Notes: a model not told the origin generated them from the sequence alone. DNA of 64,000 nucleotides from Litorimonas sp. (GCA_029936425.1 JAPYSU010000004.1:1-64000), one strand, 5' to 3'. Shown: positions 7,022 to 15,777, numbered from the stretch's first letter. Numbers and translations are program-made.

Positions 7022-8608
7022 ATGACTCGCAAATTCCAAATGCTTGCTCAAATCTTGTCGGTTCTGGCCTTGAGCGGTTTGGCGCTAAGCTCTCCAGCCT
7101 CTGCCGAAACTTTGTCAGAGGCCTTGGTTGCGGTCTATAATAAAAATCCCCAGCTTCTGGCCGCTCGCGCCCGTTTGAGAGAGGTCGACGAAGATTACAT
7201 CCAGGCCCGGGCGCAGGGACGCTTTTCTGTTACTGCCAGTGGTCAATATAGCCGGTCCGTCTTGAAGGGATCCGGCATCGGAAGCGGCCAGAGTTTTGGG
7301 CAGGGCGATATCCCCGATAATATCCCGCCGGGATCCAGACCGGATAATCTATTCTATTTCGCGCCGAGCGCCGCTCAGGTCGAAATCGTACAGCCGCTTT
7401 ATCAGGGCGGGCGGGTTAGAGCCCTCAAGGAGCAGGCAAAAGCCGGAATATTGGCGCAGCGAGAAAGCCTGCGCGCCACAGAGAATCAATTATTTCTGGC
7501 GGGGGCAAATGCCTATCTGGATGTTCAACAGGCCGAAGAAGCGGCCCGTATTCGCCGAAATAATGTAAAGGTTCTGACTCGACAGCTGGACGCCGCCAAT
7601 GAGAGGTTTGACGTCGGAGTCGGGACCAAAACTGATATTGCTCAGTCAGATGCTCGTCTCGCGGGGGCGGAAGCCGGTCTGGCCCAGGCCGAGGCGGCGC
7701 TTCAGAGCGCCCGGGCGAGTTATCAGCGAATCGTCGGGCGAATACCTGCGGATTTACAGCCCGTTCCGAAATTCGTCACGCCGCAGACGATTGGCGAGGC
7801 CATTGATTTGGCCCGAAAAAACAATCCGGAGCTGATTGCCGGCTATTTCAGCGAAGAAGCCGGCGAGGCCGCCATTGATGTGGCCAAATCCGCCGGACGC
7901 CCAACAATATCTTTAAACGGAAATGTCGCGGCGCAGCGCGGCCAGCTCTTCGGGTTTGAACAGTCCGAAGCCGCAGAAATTACGGCTCAAATTAGCATTC
8001 CGATTTTTTCCGGCGGGCTGAACAGCTCCCGCGTTCGGCAGGCCGAACATGTGAAGACCCGTCTGGGGTTTGAAAGCCGGGACCGCGAAAGGGCGGTGGA
8101 TGAAGCCATACGACAAATCTGGGCGCAGAGAGAGGCCGCGCGGGCCACCTTGATCGCCAGTCAGAAACAGGTTGAGTCTGCTGAAGTTGCATTTGAAGGG
8201 GTTTCTCTGGAACTTGAAGTCGGCAACCGGAGTCAACTCGATGTGCTCGATGCGGAGCAGGAACTTTTGAATGCCAAGCTTTCCCTTATTGAAGCCGGGC
8301 GGAATCTGAATGCGTCAACTTTCCAGCTTCTTTCCACGATCGGCGTTTTTGATTCGGAAGGCATTCCCTTAAATCTTGACGCCCCATATGATCCAGATCA
8401 GAATTTTGAAACGGTCAGAAATGACGGCCTGACCCGGCTCGTGGACAAAGTGGTGCCAAGCTCCGTACAGAAAGCTGCTGACGATATGTCCAGCGCCGTC
8501 GAGAGCGAAGTCATAAAAATTGAGAACCGCTTTGACGGATATGCCGACACAGACAGGGAAGATTCCGGAGCACAAAATCCGACTGTAAGAGATTCTCCCC
8601 ACAATTGA
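7022..8608 (+). CDS. tolC: TolC-family outer membrane channel protein
   Basis: Outer-membrane exit duct used by type I secretion and RND efflux systems. 528 residues. A signal peptide (LSVLALSGLALSSPASA) would be cleaved near residue 28. Two outer membrane efflux repeats follow, with the usual start ETLSEALVAVYNKNPQLLAARA, long coiled-coil helices (QQAEEAARIRRNNVKVL, ERFDVGVGTKTDIAQSDARL) and the second-repeat GNRSQLDVLDAEQELLNAKL. The last 90 residues are an acidic, probably disordered tail, as in many alphaproteobacterial TolC proteins. No periplasmic adaptor or inner-membrane pump gene is adjacent. Confidence 0.93.
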   Translation: MTRKFQMLAQILSVLALSGLALSSPASAETLSEALVAVYNKNPQLLAARARLREVDEDYIQARAQGRFSVTASGQYSRSVLKGSGIGSGQSFGQGDIPDNIPPGSRPDNLFYFAPSAAQVEIVQPLYQGGRVRALKEQAKAGILAQRESLRATENQLFLAGANAYLDVQQAEEAARIRRNNVKVLTRQLDAANERFDVGVGTKTDIAQSDARLAGAEAGLAQAEAALQSARASYQRIVGRIPADLQPVPKFVTPQTIGEAIDLARKNNPELIAGYFSEEAGEAAIDVAKSAGRPTISLNGNVAAQRGQLFGFEQSEAAEITAQISIPIFSGGLNSSRVRQAEHVKTRLGFESRDRERAVDEAIRQIWAQREAARATLIASQKQVESAEVAFEGVSLELEVGNRSQLDVLDAEQELLNAKLSLIEAGRNLNASTFQLLSTIGVFDSEGIPLNLDAPYDPDQNFETVRNDGLTRLVDKVVPSSVQKAADDMSSAVESEVIKIENRFDGYADTDREDSGAQNPTVRDSPHN

Positions 8609-8643
8609 TGAACGCATTGCCTAGACAAGCCTGACGTGTTGTC

Positions 8644-8658
8644 TTAACCCTGAATTAA
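8644..8658. promoter_or_regulatory. Putative CtrA box upstream of popZ
   Basis: TTAA-CCCTGAA-TTAA matches the full CtrA half-site pair TTAA-N7-TTAA exactly. It lies 62 bp before the chosen popZ ATG. A GANTC site (GAGTC, 8681-8685), the CcrM methylation target, lies between box and start. The match is seen directly; binding is inferred. Confidence 0.5.
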
Positions 8659-8720
8659 TACATCTTGGGGGAGGCGTATTGAGTCGGGTTCACTTTGAAT
8701 TCAGGGAAATTAGGGACACT

Positions 8721-10523
8721 ATGTCTGAAACGACATCTGAATCAGGTCAGGCACATCTAGCGGATGAACCGAGTATGGAAGATATTCTGGACTCAATCCG
8801 CAAGATTATTGCGGATGATGACCAGACAATGGATATTTCACCGCCGCAAGCTCTGGATGTTGAAAGTTCGAGAAACCAAACGTCCGAAATTGACCCTGCC
8901 ATGTCTCCCGCGAGTTTAGTGACGGATACAGTTCTGGCCCCTTCCGCAGATTATGATGAAAACAGTGTGTTTCACGGCCAGCGGGGACGATCGCCTCGGG
9001 ATGAGGGCGGTTCCAATGATATCATCGATGATATGGATGATACGGTTGATCTGGACATCGAGGCGCTTTTGAGCGAAGCGCAAAGCCCGCCGGAAAGCGC
9101 TGAAAACCTGTTTCTGCAAAGTTTTAAAGAAGAGGATGATCTGGCGGATATGCTTGATATCCAAATTCCGGAGCAGGAAGACGAAAGCCTTTCAGTCGGA
9201 AGCGAGGCTCAGGACCTGACGCTCGAAGAAGACGCGGATGATGTGCTTGACCTGTCAAATCAGATTGATGTTGCGTCTGTGGAGGACAGCGATGACGATA
9301 CTCTCTTTGATGAGCTTGAAGGGCTTCTAGCTGACGCGCCGCAAAATGAAACACCTCAGGCAGAAGCTAAGTTGGCTGAGCCTCAGGCGGCTGATGAGAC
9401 TTTTGAGATAGAAGATCTGGATGAGATGCTGGAAGAGGCGGCAGCAGAGCCGCAAGCCGCAAGTTCGGTGGACACGCCATCTGAAAGCCCGCAAAGCGAG
9501 GCTCAAGACAAACCTGCCTTCCACTCGGATGAGGCGGATATGGATATGGTCAAGTCCCTGATGGCGGATTTGACCGAACCGGAAACCGACTCTCAGTCGT
9601 CTGCGGAATCGGCGGCGCGTGAGGACGCTCAATTTTCATCCGCGATTGATGAAAAAATTCCGGATATCGGTGATATTCTGGAAGAAAATTTCGAAGGTGA
9701 TGTCGCAAAGGATTCAGGCTCTGAAACAGGTTCAGACTCGCAAGAAGTTACGGCGCAGTCTCAGAAATCTGAAAATGACGCCGATATTATAAAACCGGAT
9801 TTTGATGATTCCGATATTCTGGATGAGATCATTAACATGGGCCTCGACGATGAAATGGACGGGGACCTAAATCTGGAAATTCCGGAGCCTGAAAGTCAGG
9901 TTGAGCTGACGCAGGCCGAAGAAGTTTATTCTTCTGAGACACTTGATGAAGACCCTCTGGATTCTCTGATCGAAGATAACGAGCCCGAAAAAGCGGAAGA
10001 AGAGCTTGAAGTTCAGGTTACGGCGCAATCGTTGATTTCCAGCCTGATGGAAATTGCGGGCGAGGCGGAACACGACGCAGAAGAAGCGGAAGCAAAACTC
10101 AGCGCCGCCCAAACGGCGGACGACCAGACTGGCTTAAGAACCGATACTACCCAGAATACAGCCAAGGACACCCCTTCGGCTGAAGCGGCTGAAACATCTA
10201 CAGAGGACGTGCAGACATCTGCTGATGTCGTCGAAATCTCTGCTAAAACAAACCCAAAGGAGACTGCAGACATGCCCAAAGCTGCCGTAAATCAAGATAG
10301 AATTCTCGACGAAGTGAGCGGAGAAGCGGCGTCCAACGCCTTTGCATCTCTGAATAACATGGTTGAGGAAAAAGCCATCAAAGCCGAACGGGGTGACCGC
10401 ATTGGCGATCTCGTCATGGAAGCGCTTCGTCCCATGCTCAAAGAGTGGCTGGACGAACATTTAAATGACATTGTTGAGCGCGCTGTGACGAAAGAAGTTC
10501 AGCGGATTTCTTCCGGTAAGTAG
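8721..10523 (+). CDS. popZ: Polar organising protein PopZ, unusually long (600 residues)
   Basis: PopZ self-assembles into a polar condensate that anchors the ParB-parS centromere and cell-cycle signalling proteins. The N-terminal client-binding helix is present (PSMEDILDSIRKIIADD, 17-33), as is the C-terminal oligomerisation region (527-600, with GDRIGDLVMEALRPMLKEWLDEHL). Between them lies a linker of about 490 residues rich in Asp, Glu, Ser and Pro, against under 100 in Caulobacter PopZ (177 residues in total). The linker carries repeated short hydrophobic segments. The tolC-popZ-valS order is usual for alphaproteobacteria. A TTG at 8679 with a strong GGGGGAGG site would add 14 residues; I prefer 8721 because family members begin just before the SMEDIL helix. 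Confidence 0.88.
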   Translation: MSETTSESGQAHLADEPSMEDILDSIRKIIADDDQTMDISPPQALDVESSRNQTSEIDPAMSPASLVTDTVLAPSADYDENSVFHGQRGRSPRDEGGSNDIIDDMDDTVDLDIEALLSEAQSPPESAENLFLQSFKEEDDLADMLDIQIPEQEDESLSVGSEAQDLTLEEDADDVLDLSNQIDVASVEDSDDDTLFDELEGLLADAPQNETPQAEAKLAEPQAADETFEIEDLDEMLEEAAAEPQAASSVDTPSESPQSEAQDKPAFHSDEADMDMVKSLMADLTEPETDSQSSAESAAREDAQFSSAIDEKIPDIGDILEENFEGDVAKDSGSETGSDSQEVTAQSQKSENDADIIKPDFDDSDILDEIINMGLDDEMDGDLNLEIPEPESQVELTQAEEVYSSETLDEDPLDSLIEDNEPEKAEEELEVQVTAQSLISSLMEIAGEAEHDAEEAEAKLSAAQTADDQTGLRTDTTQNTAKDTPSAEAAETSTEDVQTSADVVEISAKTNPKETADMPKAAVNQDRILDEVSGEAASNAFASLNNMVEEKAIKAERGDRIGDLVMEALRPMLKEWLDEHLNDIVERAVTKEVQRISSGK

Positions 10524-10527
10524 ATTT

Positions 10528-10554
10528 CTCTGCCTCTTTTCTTTTGAGGCAGAG
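10528..10554. terminator. Hairpin after popZ
   Basis: A perfect 9-bp inverted repeat CTCTGCCTC-TTTTCTTTT-GAGGCAGAG starts 4 bp after the popZ stop. No U-run follows it, so it may protect the 3' end or act with the stronger terminator just downstream. Confidence 0.5.
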
Positions 10555-10564
10555 CGCGATAAAC

Positions 10565-10616
10565 CCCGTCTTCCTGGCCGAGGCTTCAATGCTGTGGCCG
10601 GGTAGACGGGTTTTTT
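10565..10616 (+). terminator. Intrinsic terminator between popZ and valS
   Basis: A long stem, CCCGTCT/AGACGGG outside and CCTGGCC/GGCCGGG inside, is followed by six T (10611-10616). It separates popZ from valS, so valS needs its own promoter or read-through. Confidence 0.85.
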
Positions 10617-10650
10617 ATTTAGGCCCCGAACAATCTGTTTAGGTAAAGTG

Positions 10651-13623
10651 ATGTTAGAGAAAAATTTCGATCCGAAAGAGGTGGAACAGCGCCTTTATAA
10701 AATGTGGGAGGAAAGCGGCGCGTTCAAACCGCGCGCGGCCAAGCCTGAGGACACCAAGGACGATAATTTCTCAATCGTGATCCCGCCGCCCAATGTGACG
10801 GGCAGCTTGCATATGGGCCATGCGGTCAATAATACGATTCAGGACATTCTGGTTCGGTATAACCGGATGAAAGGTAAAGCCGTGTTATGGCAGCCGGGCG
10901 CCGACCATGCGGGCATTGCCACGCAAATGGTAGTGGAGCGCAAACTCGCCGGCGAGGGCAAAGCGCGCAAAGACATGACCCGCGAAGACTTTCTGAACCA
11001 TGTCTGGGCGTGGAAAAAAGAAAGCGGCGACAACATCACAACGCAGCTTCGCCGCCTCGGCTCCTCTTGCGACTGGTCGCGCGAGAAATTCACCCTTGGC
11101 GATCCGGACGATGACAGCGATAAAATGGCGGAGGCTATCACCAAGGCTTTCGTCGATATGTATAATGACGGGCTGATTTACCGCGACAAGCGTCTGGTCA
11201 ATTGGGACCCGCATTTCCAGACGGCAATTTCCGATCTGGAAGTCGAGAATATCGAAAAAGACGGTCACTTCTGGCACTTCAAATATCCGCTCGACGGCGG
11301 CGAGACCTATACCTATGTCGAAAAAGACGAGGACGGAAACGTCACGCTGACGGAAGAGCGCGATTATATTTCCATCGCCACGACACGTCCTGAAACCATG
11401 CTCGGCGACGGCGCGGTGGCGGTTCATCCTGACGATGAACGCTACGCCTCGATTGTCGGAAAAAAGGTGCGTCTGCCGCTCGCCAACCGTTTGATCCCGA
11501 TCATCACGGATGAATATCCCGATATGGATTTTGGCTCCGGCGCGGTAAAAATTACGGGCGCGCATGACTTCAACGATTACGAAGTCGCCAAGCGGAACGA
11601 CATTCCGATGTACTCGCTCATGGATGAAAAAGGCGTCATGATCGCCAGCGAGGACAAAGACGGAAACGCCGTCATGCCGGAGAAATATGTCGGCATGGAT
11701 CGGTTCAAGGCGCGCAAGGCCGTGGTCGAGGATATCGACGCCGAAGGCTTGCTCATTAAGATCGAAGACAAGAAAATCCAGCAACCGATTGGCGACCGCT
11801 CGGGTGTGGTCATTGAACCCATGCTGACCGACCAATGGTTTGTCGCGGCCGATAAAATGGCCGGTGAGGCGATGGCGAAAGTTGCCGACGGGTCAACCAA
11901 CTTTGTCCCTGAAAACTGGAAGAAGACCTATGACCACTGGATGGAGAATATACAGCCTTGGTGTATCTCCCGGCAATTATGGTGGGGACATCAAATCCCG
12001 GCTTGGTATGGTCCGAATAGAAACTTTCAGCCCGATAAAGCGGATAATGGACCCGAGGAAATAATAGTCGCCTTTGATAAGCAACAAGCTATTGAGAAGT
12101 GCAAAGAAATATATGGTAACGAAGTCGAAGTATCATTTTCACAAAAGGATCAACGGTCAGGGATGACCTATGGTGTTGGTACCTCATCAGGAAAAATTAA
12201 TTCAGTAACTCTTGTTCAAGATTCAGACGTTCTGGACACCTGGTTCTCCTCCGGTCTCTGGCCGTTCTCGACTCTCGGTTGGCCCGAACAGACCGAAGAA
12301 CTCGAACGTTTCTACCCGACCTCCGTCCTCGTTACCGCCTTTGACATCATCTTTTTCTGGGTGGCGCGGATGATGATGCAGGGGCTTTATTTCATGGACG
12401 AAGTGCCGTTTGATGACGTTTATATTCACGCGCTTGTTCTCGACGAAGCGGGCAAGAAAATGTCCAAATCCGTCGGCAATACGCTCGACCCGCTCGATCT
12501 GATTGATGGGGTGAGCGCGGATGAGTTGGTGGCTAAGCGCACACGTGGATTGAAAAACCCGGAAAAAGCCCCGCAAATCGAGAAAGCGACGCGCAAGCAA
12601 TATCCGGACGGATTCGAAGCTTACGGCGCGGACGCCCTGCGCTTTGCTCTGGCGTCGCAAGCCGGGCAGGGGCGCAATATCCGCCTGTCTGTCGAACGCA
12701 TTGCGGGCTACCGGAATTTCGGCACCAAGCTCTGGTCTGCCGCCAATTTCGGCCAGATGAACGGATGTAAACCCACGGTTACCTTTGATCCATCCGATAC
12801 GATTATCCCGATCAATCAGTGGATTGTGTCCGAAACGGCCAAGACGGCGCAGGAAGTGTCCCGCTATATTGAGGCCTATCGTTTCAATGACGCGGCAGAC
12901 GCCATATACAAATTTGCGTGGGATACGTTCTGTAGCTGGTATCTGGAACTGACCAAGCCGCTTCTATCCGGGACGGACGGGTCCGCGAAAGAGGAAACGC
13001 AAGCGACCTTTGCCTGGGTGCTCGACCAAATCCTGAAACTCCTGCATCCCTTCATGCCGTTCATCACCGAAGAAATGTGGGATAAAATTGACGCCCGCCG
13101 CGAAAGCCATTTGATCGTCGCGGCTTGGCCCGAGTTTGGCAATGAGCTGTTCCATGTTCACGCGACAGAGGAAATTGAGTGGCTGCAAACGCTGATTACG
13201 AATATTCGTTCTGTCCGATCTGATATGAATATTCCGCCGGCCAAGAAAGCCGACCTCTTAATGCTTTCCGGTGATCTGGATCCGCGCCTGTCCTATTATG
13301 CGCCGCAACTCTCGCCCATGGCGCGTGTGGCTGAGGTGAAAACAGCAAGCGAAGCCCCGCAAGGCGCGCTCCAGACGGTGGTGGACGGGGTGACCTATGC
13401 CATCCCGCTCGAAGGTCTCATTGATTTGGACGCCGAACGCGCGCGCCTGAATAAGGAAATCGACAAGGCCCAGGAGGAAATCGATAAAATCGATAAGAAA
13501 TTGAGCAATGAAGCCTTTGTCGCCAAAGCGCCGGAAAAGGTTGTCGCCTTGCAGAAAGAACGCCGCGCCGATTACGTCGCCGAGCAGGAGAAACTGAAAG
13601 AAGCCCTGGCGGGCCTTGGCTAA
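10651..13623 (+). CDS. valS: Valyl-tRNA synthetase
   Basis: Class I aminoacyl-tRNA synthetase that charges tRNA-Val and edits misactivated threonine. 990 residues from the ATG at 10651 (AGG seven bases upstream); a GTG one codon earlier is also open. The HIGH motif is HMGH at 55-58 after PPPNVTGSL, and KMSKS lies at 603-607. The editing domain, anticodon-binding domain and C-terminal coiled coil (LDAERARLNKEIDKAQEEIDK) are all present. Residues about 452-527, between WGHQIPAWYG and VLDTWFSSG, are an unusually long insert encoded by AT-rich DNA (69 G+C of 180 at 12061-12240) within a gene otherwise above 50% GC. Confidence 0.98.
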   Translation: MLEKNFDPKEVEQRLYKMWEESGAFKPRAAKPEDTKDDNFSIVIPPPNVTGSLHMGHAVNNTIQDILVRYNRMKGKAVLWQPGADHAGIATQMVVERKLAGEGKARKDMTREDFLNHVWAWKKESGDNITTQLRRLGSSCDWSREKFTLGDPDDDSDKMAEAITKAFVDMYNDGLIYRDKRLVNWDPHFQTAISDLEVENIEKDGHFWHFKYPLDGGETYTYVEKDEDGNVTLTEERDYISIATTRPETMLGDGAVAVHPDDERYASIVGKKVRLPLANRLIPIITDEYPDMDFGSGAVKITGAHDFNDYEVAKRNDIPMYSLMDEKGVMIASEDKDGNAVMPEKYVGMDRFKARKAVVEDIDAEGLLIKIEDKKIQQPIGDRSGVVIEPMLTDQWFVAADKMAGEAMAKVADGSTNFVPENWKKTYDHWMENIQPWCISRQLWWGHQIPAWYGPNRNFQPDKADNGPEEIIVAFDKQQAIEKCKEIYGNEVEVSFSQKDQRSGMTYGVGTSSGKINSVTLVQDSDVLDTWFSSGLWPFSTLGWPEQTEELERFYPTSVLVTAFDIIFFWVARMMMQGLYFMDEVPFDDVYIHALVLDEAGKKMSKSVGNTLDPLDLIDGVSADELVAKRTRGLKNPEKAPQIEKATRKQYPDGFEAYGADALRFALASQAGQGRNIRLSVERIAGYRNFGTKLWSAANFGQMNGCKPTVTFDPSDTIIPINQWIVSETAKTAQEVSRYIEAYRFNDAADAIYKFAWDTFCSWYLELTKPLLSGTDGSAKEETQATFAWVLDQILKLLHPFMPFITEEMWDKIDARRESHLIVAAWPEFGNELFHVHATEEIEWLQTLITNIRSVRSDMNIPPAKKADLLMLSGDLDPRLSYYAPQLSPMARVAEVKTASEAPQGALQTVVDGVTYAIPLEGLIDLDAERARLNKEIDKAQEEIDKIDKKLSNEAFVAKAPEKVVALQKERRADYVAEQEKLKEALAGLG

Positions 13624-13666
13624 GGGAAAGGGACTTACCCTAACCCAACTTTAAACTTATCCCGGT

Positions 13667-13687
13667 AAGCCGTCTTTATGACGGCTT
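13667..13687. promoter_or_regulatory. Hairpin with a start codon in its loop
   Basis: AAGCCGTC (13667-13674) and GACGGCTT (13680-13687) form a perfect 8-bp stem with a TTTAT loop. The ATG of the next gene (13678-13680) is in the loop and first stem base. It is either a weak terminator for valS or an element hiding the start codon. Confidence 0.6.
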
Positions 13688-14580
13688 TCTCATTTGAAAC
13701 TCCGCAAGATTTGCAGGCGCTCCGCGTTCAGCTTTATGACGTGTTCGGCTGGCAGTACCGCGCGAAATCCGTTCCGCCGCCCATCCTACCCTTATTGAAT
13801 GCGACCGGAATGCTCCGTAGTCCGAGCGGACTTTTCCGCTGTAACGGCCATATTATTGGCAAAGGCTATCGCGACCTGTCTTTCGAGGTTCTGGAAACCG
13901 CCGCGAGGGATACAGACCAAAATCTGGAAGAGCCGTTTGCCCGTTTTTCAGGCCGAGGGTTTTCGGGGCTTCTCATCAGCGTGGATCACTCTACGGGATT
14001 TCTGGGCCGAACGGTGATTGTGCGGGATGCAGGAATTCTAAACCCCAAAACGCTTCAGGATATGTCGCGCGTCAGACTGGTTGATGCCGGGTTTGAAGCT
14101 CTGTTCGAAGTCTATTCCGATGACCAGGTTGAAGGGCGAAGCCTCATGACACCCGATTTTATGCAACGCCTTATGGATTTTGAGGGACTCGATATTTTCA
14201 ACGGATTGCAAATAGCGTTCCTCGGGAACCGGATGCATGCACTGCTCCCGCTCGGAGAAGAGGTTCAATTCGGTTCAGACCGCCGCGCCCGAAGCGCAGA
14301 GGAAGCCAAATCAGCCATTTGCAAGGAAATGAAGCTCGTGTTCGGTTTGCTGGCGGATATGGACGCGCTTCACGCCTGCGCGAGGGCGAAAACAGAGGAC
14401 GAGATGGAGGCCGAACGCCGTAAATTTTATGACGCCCGCATCGCTTTGGTCGAAGCCGCAGTTGACGAAGCGATTGAAAACGGGACGATTAAAAGCTCTG
14501 CCCGCCCTGACTATATGACTGAAACGGGGACTGATATGGTGGATCCCGCTTTATGGGGTCTGCTCCGTCCCCGAGTTTAA
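13678..14580 (+). CDS. DUF3137-like protein
   Basis: 300 residues, of unknown function. The central stretch FEVYSDDQVEGRSLMTPDFMQRLMDF resembles the core of the DUF3137 family, and FLGNRMHALLPLG follows as expected. Most DUF3137 proteins carry N-terminal membrane helices; none is evident here, and the C-terminal 90 residues look helical (ADMDALHACARAKTEDE, VEAAVDEAIENG). No good ribosome binding site precedes the ATG at 13678, which sits in a hairpin. The stop overlaps the convergent xthA stop by 4 bp. Family assignment is from memory of the motif and moderately sure. Confidence 0.7.
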   Translation: MTAFSFETPQDLQALRVQLYDVFGWQYRAKSVPPPILPLLNATGMLRSPSGLFRCNGHIIGKGYRDLSFEVLETAARDTDQNLEEPFARFSGRGFSGLLISVDHSTGFLGRTVIVRDAGILNPKTLQDMSRVRLVDAGFEALFEVYSDDQVEGRSLMTPDFMQRLMDFEGLDIFNGLQIAFLGNRMHALLPLGEEVQFGSDRRARSAEEAKSAICKEMKLVFGLLADMDALHACARAKTEDEMEAERRKFYDARIALVEAAVDEAIENGTIKSSARPDYMTETGTDMVDPALWGLLRPRV

Positions 14581-15374
14581 AGGTCAAACTCGCCCATGAC
14601 CGGCACATGATCGGACGGTTTCTGGCCTTCACGGACATGACGGTGAATGACGATGCCTTTGGCTTTGTCTGCGGCCTGGGGGGATAGCAAAAGGTGGTCA
14701 ATACGAATGCCGAGATTGTTCGGCCACGCGCCGCCTTGGTAATCCCAGAAACTATATTGCCCGTCGCGCCCGTCAAACTGTTCAAACATTTCCGTCAGGC
14801 CCAGATATTTCAGGGCCTGAAAAGCCTGCAGGGTTTCGGGGCGGTAAAGGGCGTCTCCCCACCAGGCTTTGGGGTCATGCGTATCGCCGGCGCGCGGAAT
14901 GACATTGTAATCGCCCGCCAGAATGAGCGGCTCTTCGTTTTTCAACAGCTCTGCCGCATGAGTTTTCAGGCGGGCCATCCAACCGAGCTTATAGGTATAT
15001 TTCGGGCTTTCCATCGGGTCGTCCAGAACCGGATTGCCGTTTGGCAGATAGATGGAAGCCACGCGTACGGGGCCGCCTTGGCCGCTGACCACCACTTCGA
15101 GATAACGCGCCTGCTCATCTTCGTCATCACCGGGCAGGCGGGGCGAGACTTCGTCAAAGGGGAGTTTGGACAGAACCGCCACCCCGTTATAGCTTTTCTG
15201 GCCGTGTATCGCGACATTATAGCCGAGGGCTTCGATTTCCATGAGCGGGAAGGCGTCATCCACGGTTTTGATTTCCTGGAGACAGGCAATATCCGGCTTG
15301 GCTTCTTCCAGCCATGCCGTGACCGCGTGCATCCGGGCCTTGATCGAGTTCACATTCCAAGTCGCAATTTTCAT
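14577..15374 (-). CDS. xthA: Exodeoxyribonuclease III (AP endonuclease)
   Basis: Mg-dependent endonuclease of the EEP fold that cleaves abasic sites and trims 3' ends in base excision repair. 265 residues from MKIATWNVNSIKAR, the canonical start. Motifs in order are LQEIK, YNGVAVLSK, the AGDYNVIPRAGDTHD active-site segment, the helix YSFWDYQGGAW and the terminal SDHVPVMGEF. The frame stays open upstream for 50 more codons, but those are AT-rich and do not match the family. Convergent with the DUF3137-like gene, divergent from the XRE regulator. Confidence 0.96.
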   Translation of the reverse strand: MKIATWNVNSIKARMHAVTAWLEEAKPDIACLQEIKTVDDAFPLMEIEALGYNVAIHGQKSYNGVAVLSKLPFDEVSPRLPGDDEDEQARYLEVVVSGQGGPVRVASIYLPNGNPVLDDPMESPKYTYKLGWMARLKTHAAELLKNEEPLILAGDYNVIPRAGDTHDPKAWWGDALYRPETLQAFQALKYLGLTEMFEQFDGRDGQYSFWDYQGGAWPNNLGIRIDHLLLSPQAADKAKGIVIHRHVREGQKPSDHVPVMGEFDL

Positions 15375-15481
15375 GAGAGCGTGGTCGGGCAGGGGGCGAA
15401 AAGAGTCAAGCCACCGTCTCTTTTGGAGTGAAAAAATCCTTTGAAGATAAGCGCTTACGATCACTCTTGTGAAAATAAAGA

Positions 15482-15527
15482 ATATTGTTGTTGATATATT
15501 CAAAATGTTGTGTATATACAACAATAT
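15482..15527. promoter_or_regulatory. Promoter/operator of the XRE gene, possibly leaderless
   Basis: ATATTGTTG (15482-15490) and CAACAATAT (15519-15527) form a 9-bp inverted repeat, with an extra TGTTG at 15506-15510. Within it lie TTGATA (15491-15496) and TATATA (15513-15518), spaced 16 bp, which places the expected transcript start at about the ATG at 15526. No Shine-Dalgarno sequence precedes that ATG. Confidence 0.5.
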
Positions 15528-15768
15528 GATTTATAACCGCATTAAAATATTACGGACTGAGCGCGGCCTGTCCCGAAAAGACCTGGCAGAGGCTGTGGAT
15601 GTGAATTTTCAGACGATCGGTTATCTGGAGCGCGGCGATTATAACGCGTCGCTGGAACTGGCGTTCAAACTCGCCGAGTTTTTCGAAGTGCCAATCGATA
15701 TGGCCTTCAGCCCCCGCCCCTTCAAATCATTAGCCGAAGAATTAGCCGCGAAACGCGCGGCGGAATAG
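15526..15768 (+). CDS. XRE-family helix-turn-helix regulator
   Basis: Small Cro/CI-type DNA-binding protein of 80 residues from MIYNRIKILRTERG. The helix-turn-helix is SRKDLAEAVDVNFQTIGYLERGDYNASLELAFKLAEFF. This subgroup is usually a repressor paired with a small membrane protein, as here. The frame opens upstream at 15469, but that would place the start before the likely promoter, and the conserved family start is MIYNR. The palindromes upstream suggest autoregulation. Nine bp separate it from the membrane protein gene, so the two form one operon. Confidence 0.9.
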   Translation: MIYNRIKILRTERGLSRKDLAEAVDVNFQTIGYLERGDYNASLELAFKLAEFFEVPIDMAFSPRPFKSLAEELAAKRAAE

Positions 15769-15777
15769 GAGAGAGTT

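Noticed and set aside
10885..11835. 316-codon frame opposite valS
   Set aside because: Antisense shadow of a clear valyl-tRNA synthetase gene.
14577..15524. Longer xthA with 50 extra N-terminal residues
   Set aside because: The extension is AT-rich and lacks family similarity; MKIATWNVN is the conserved start.
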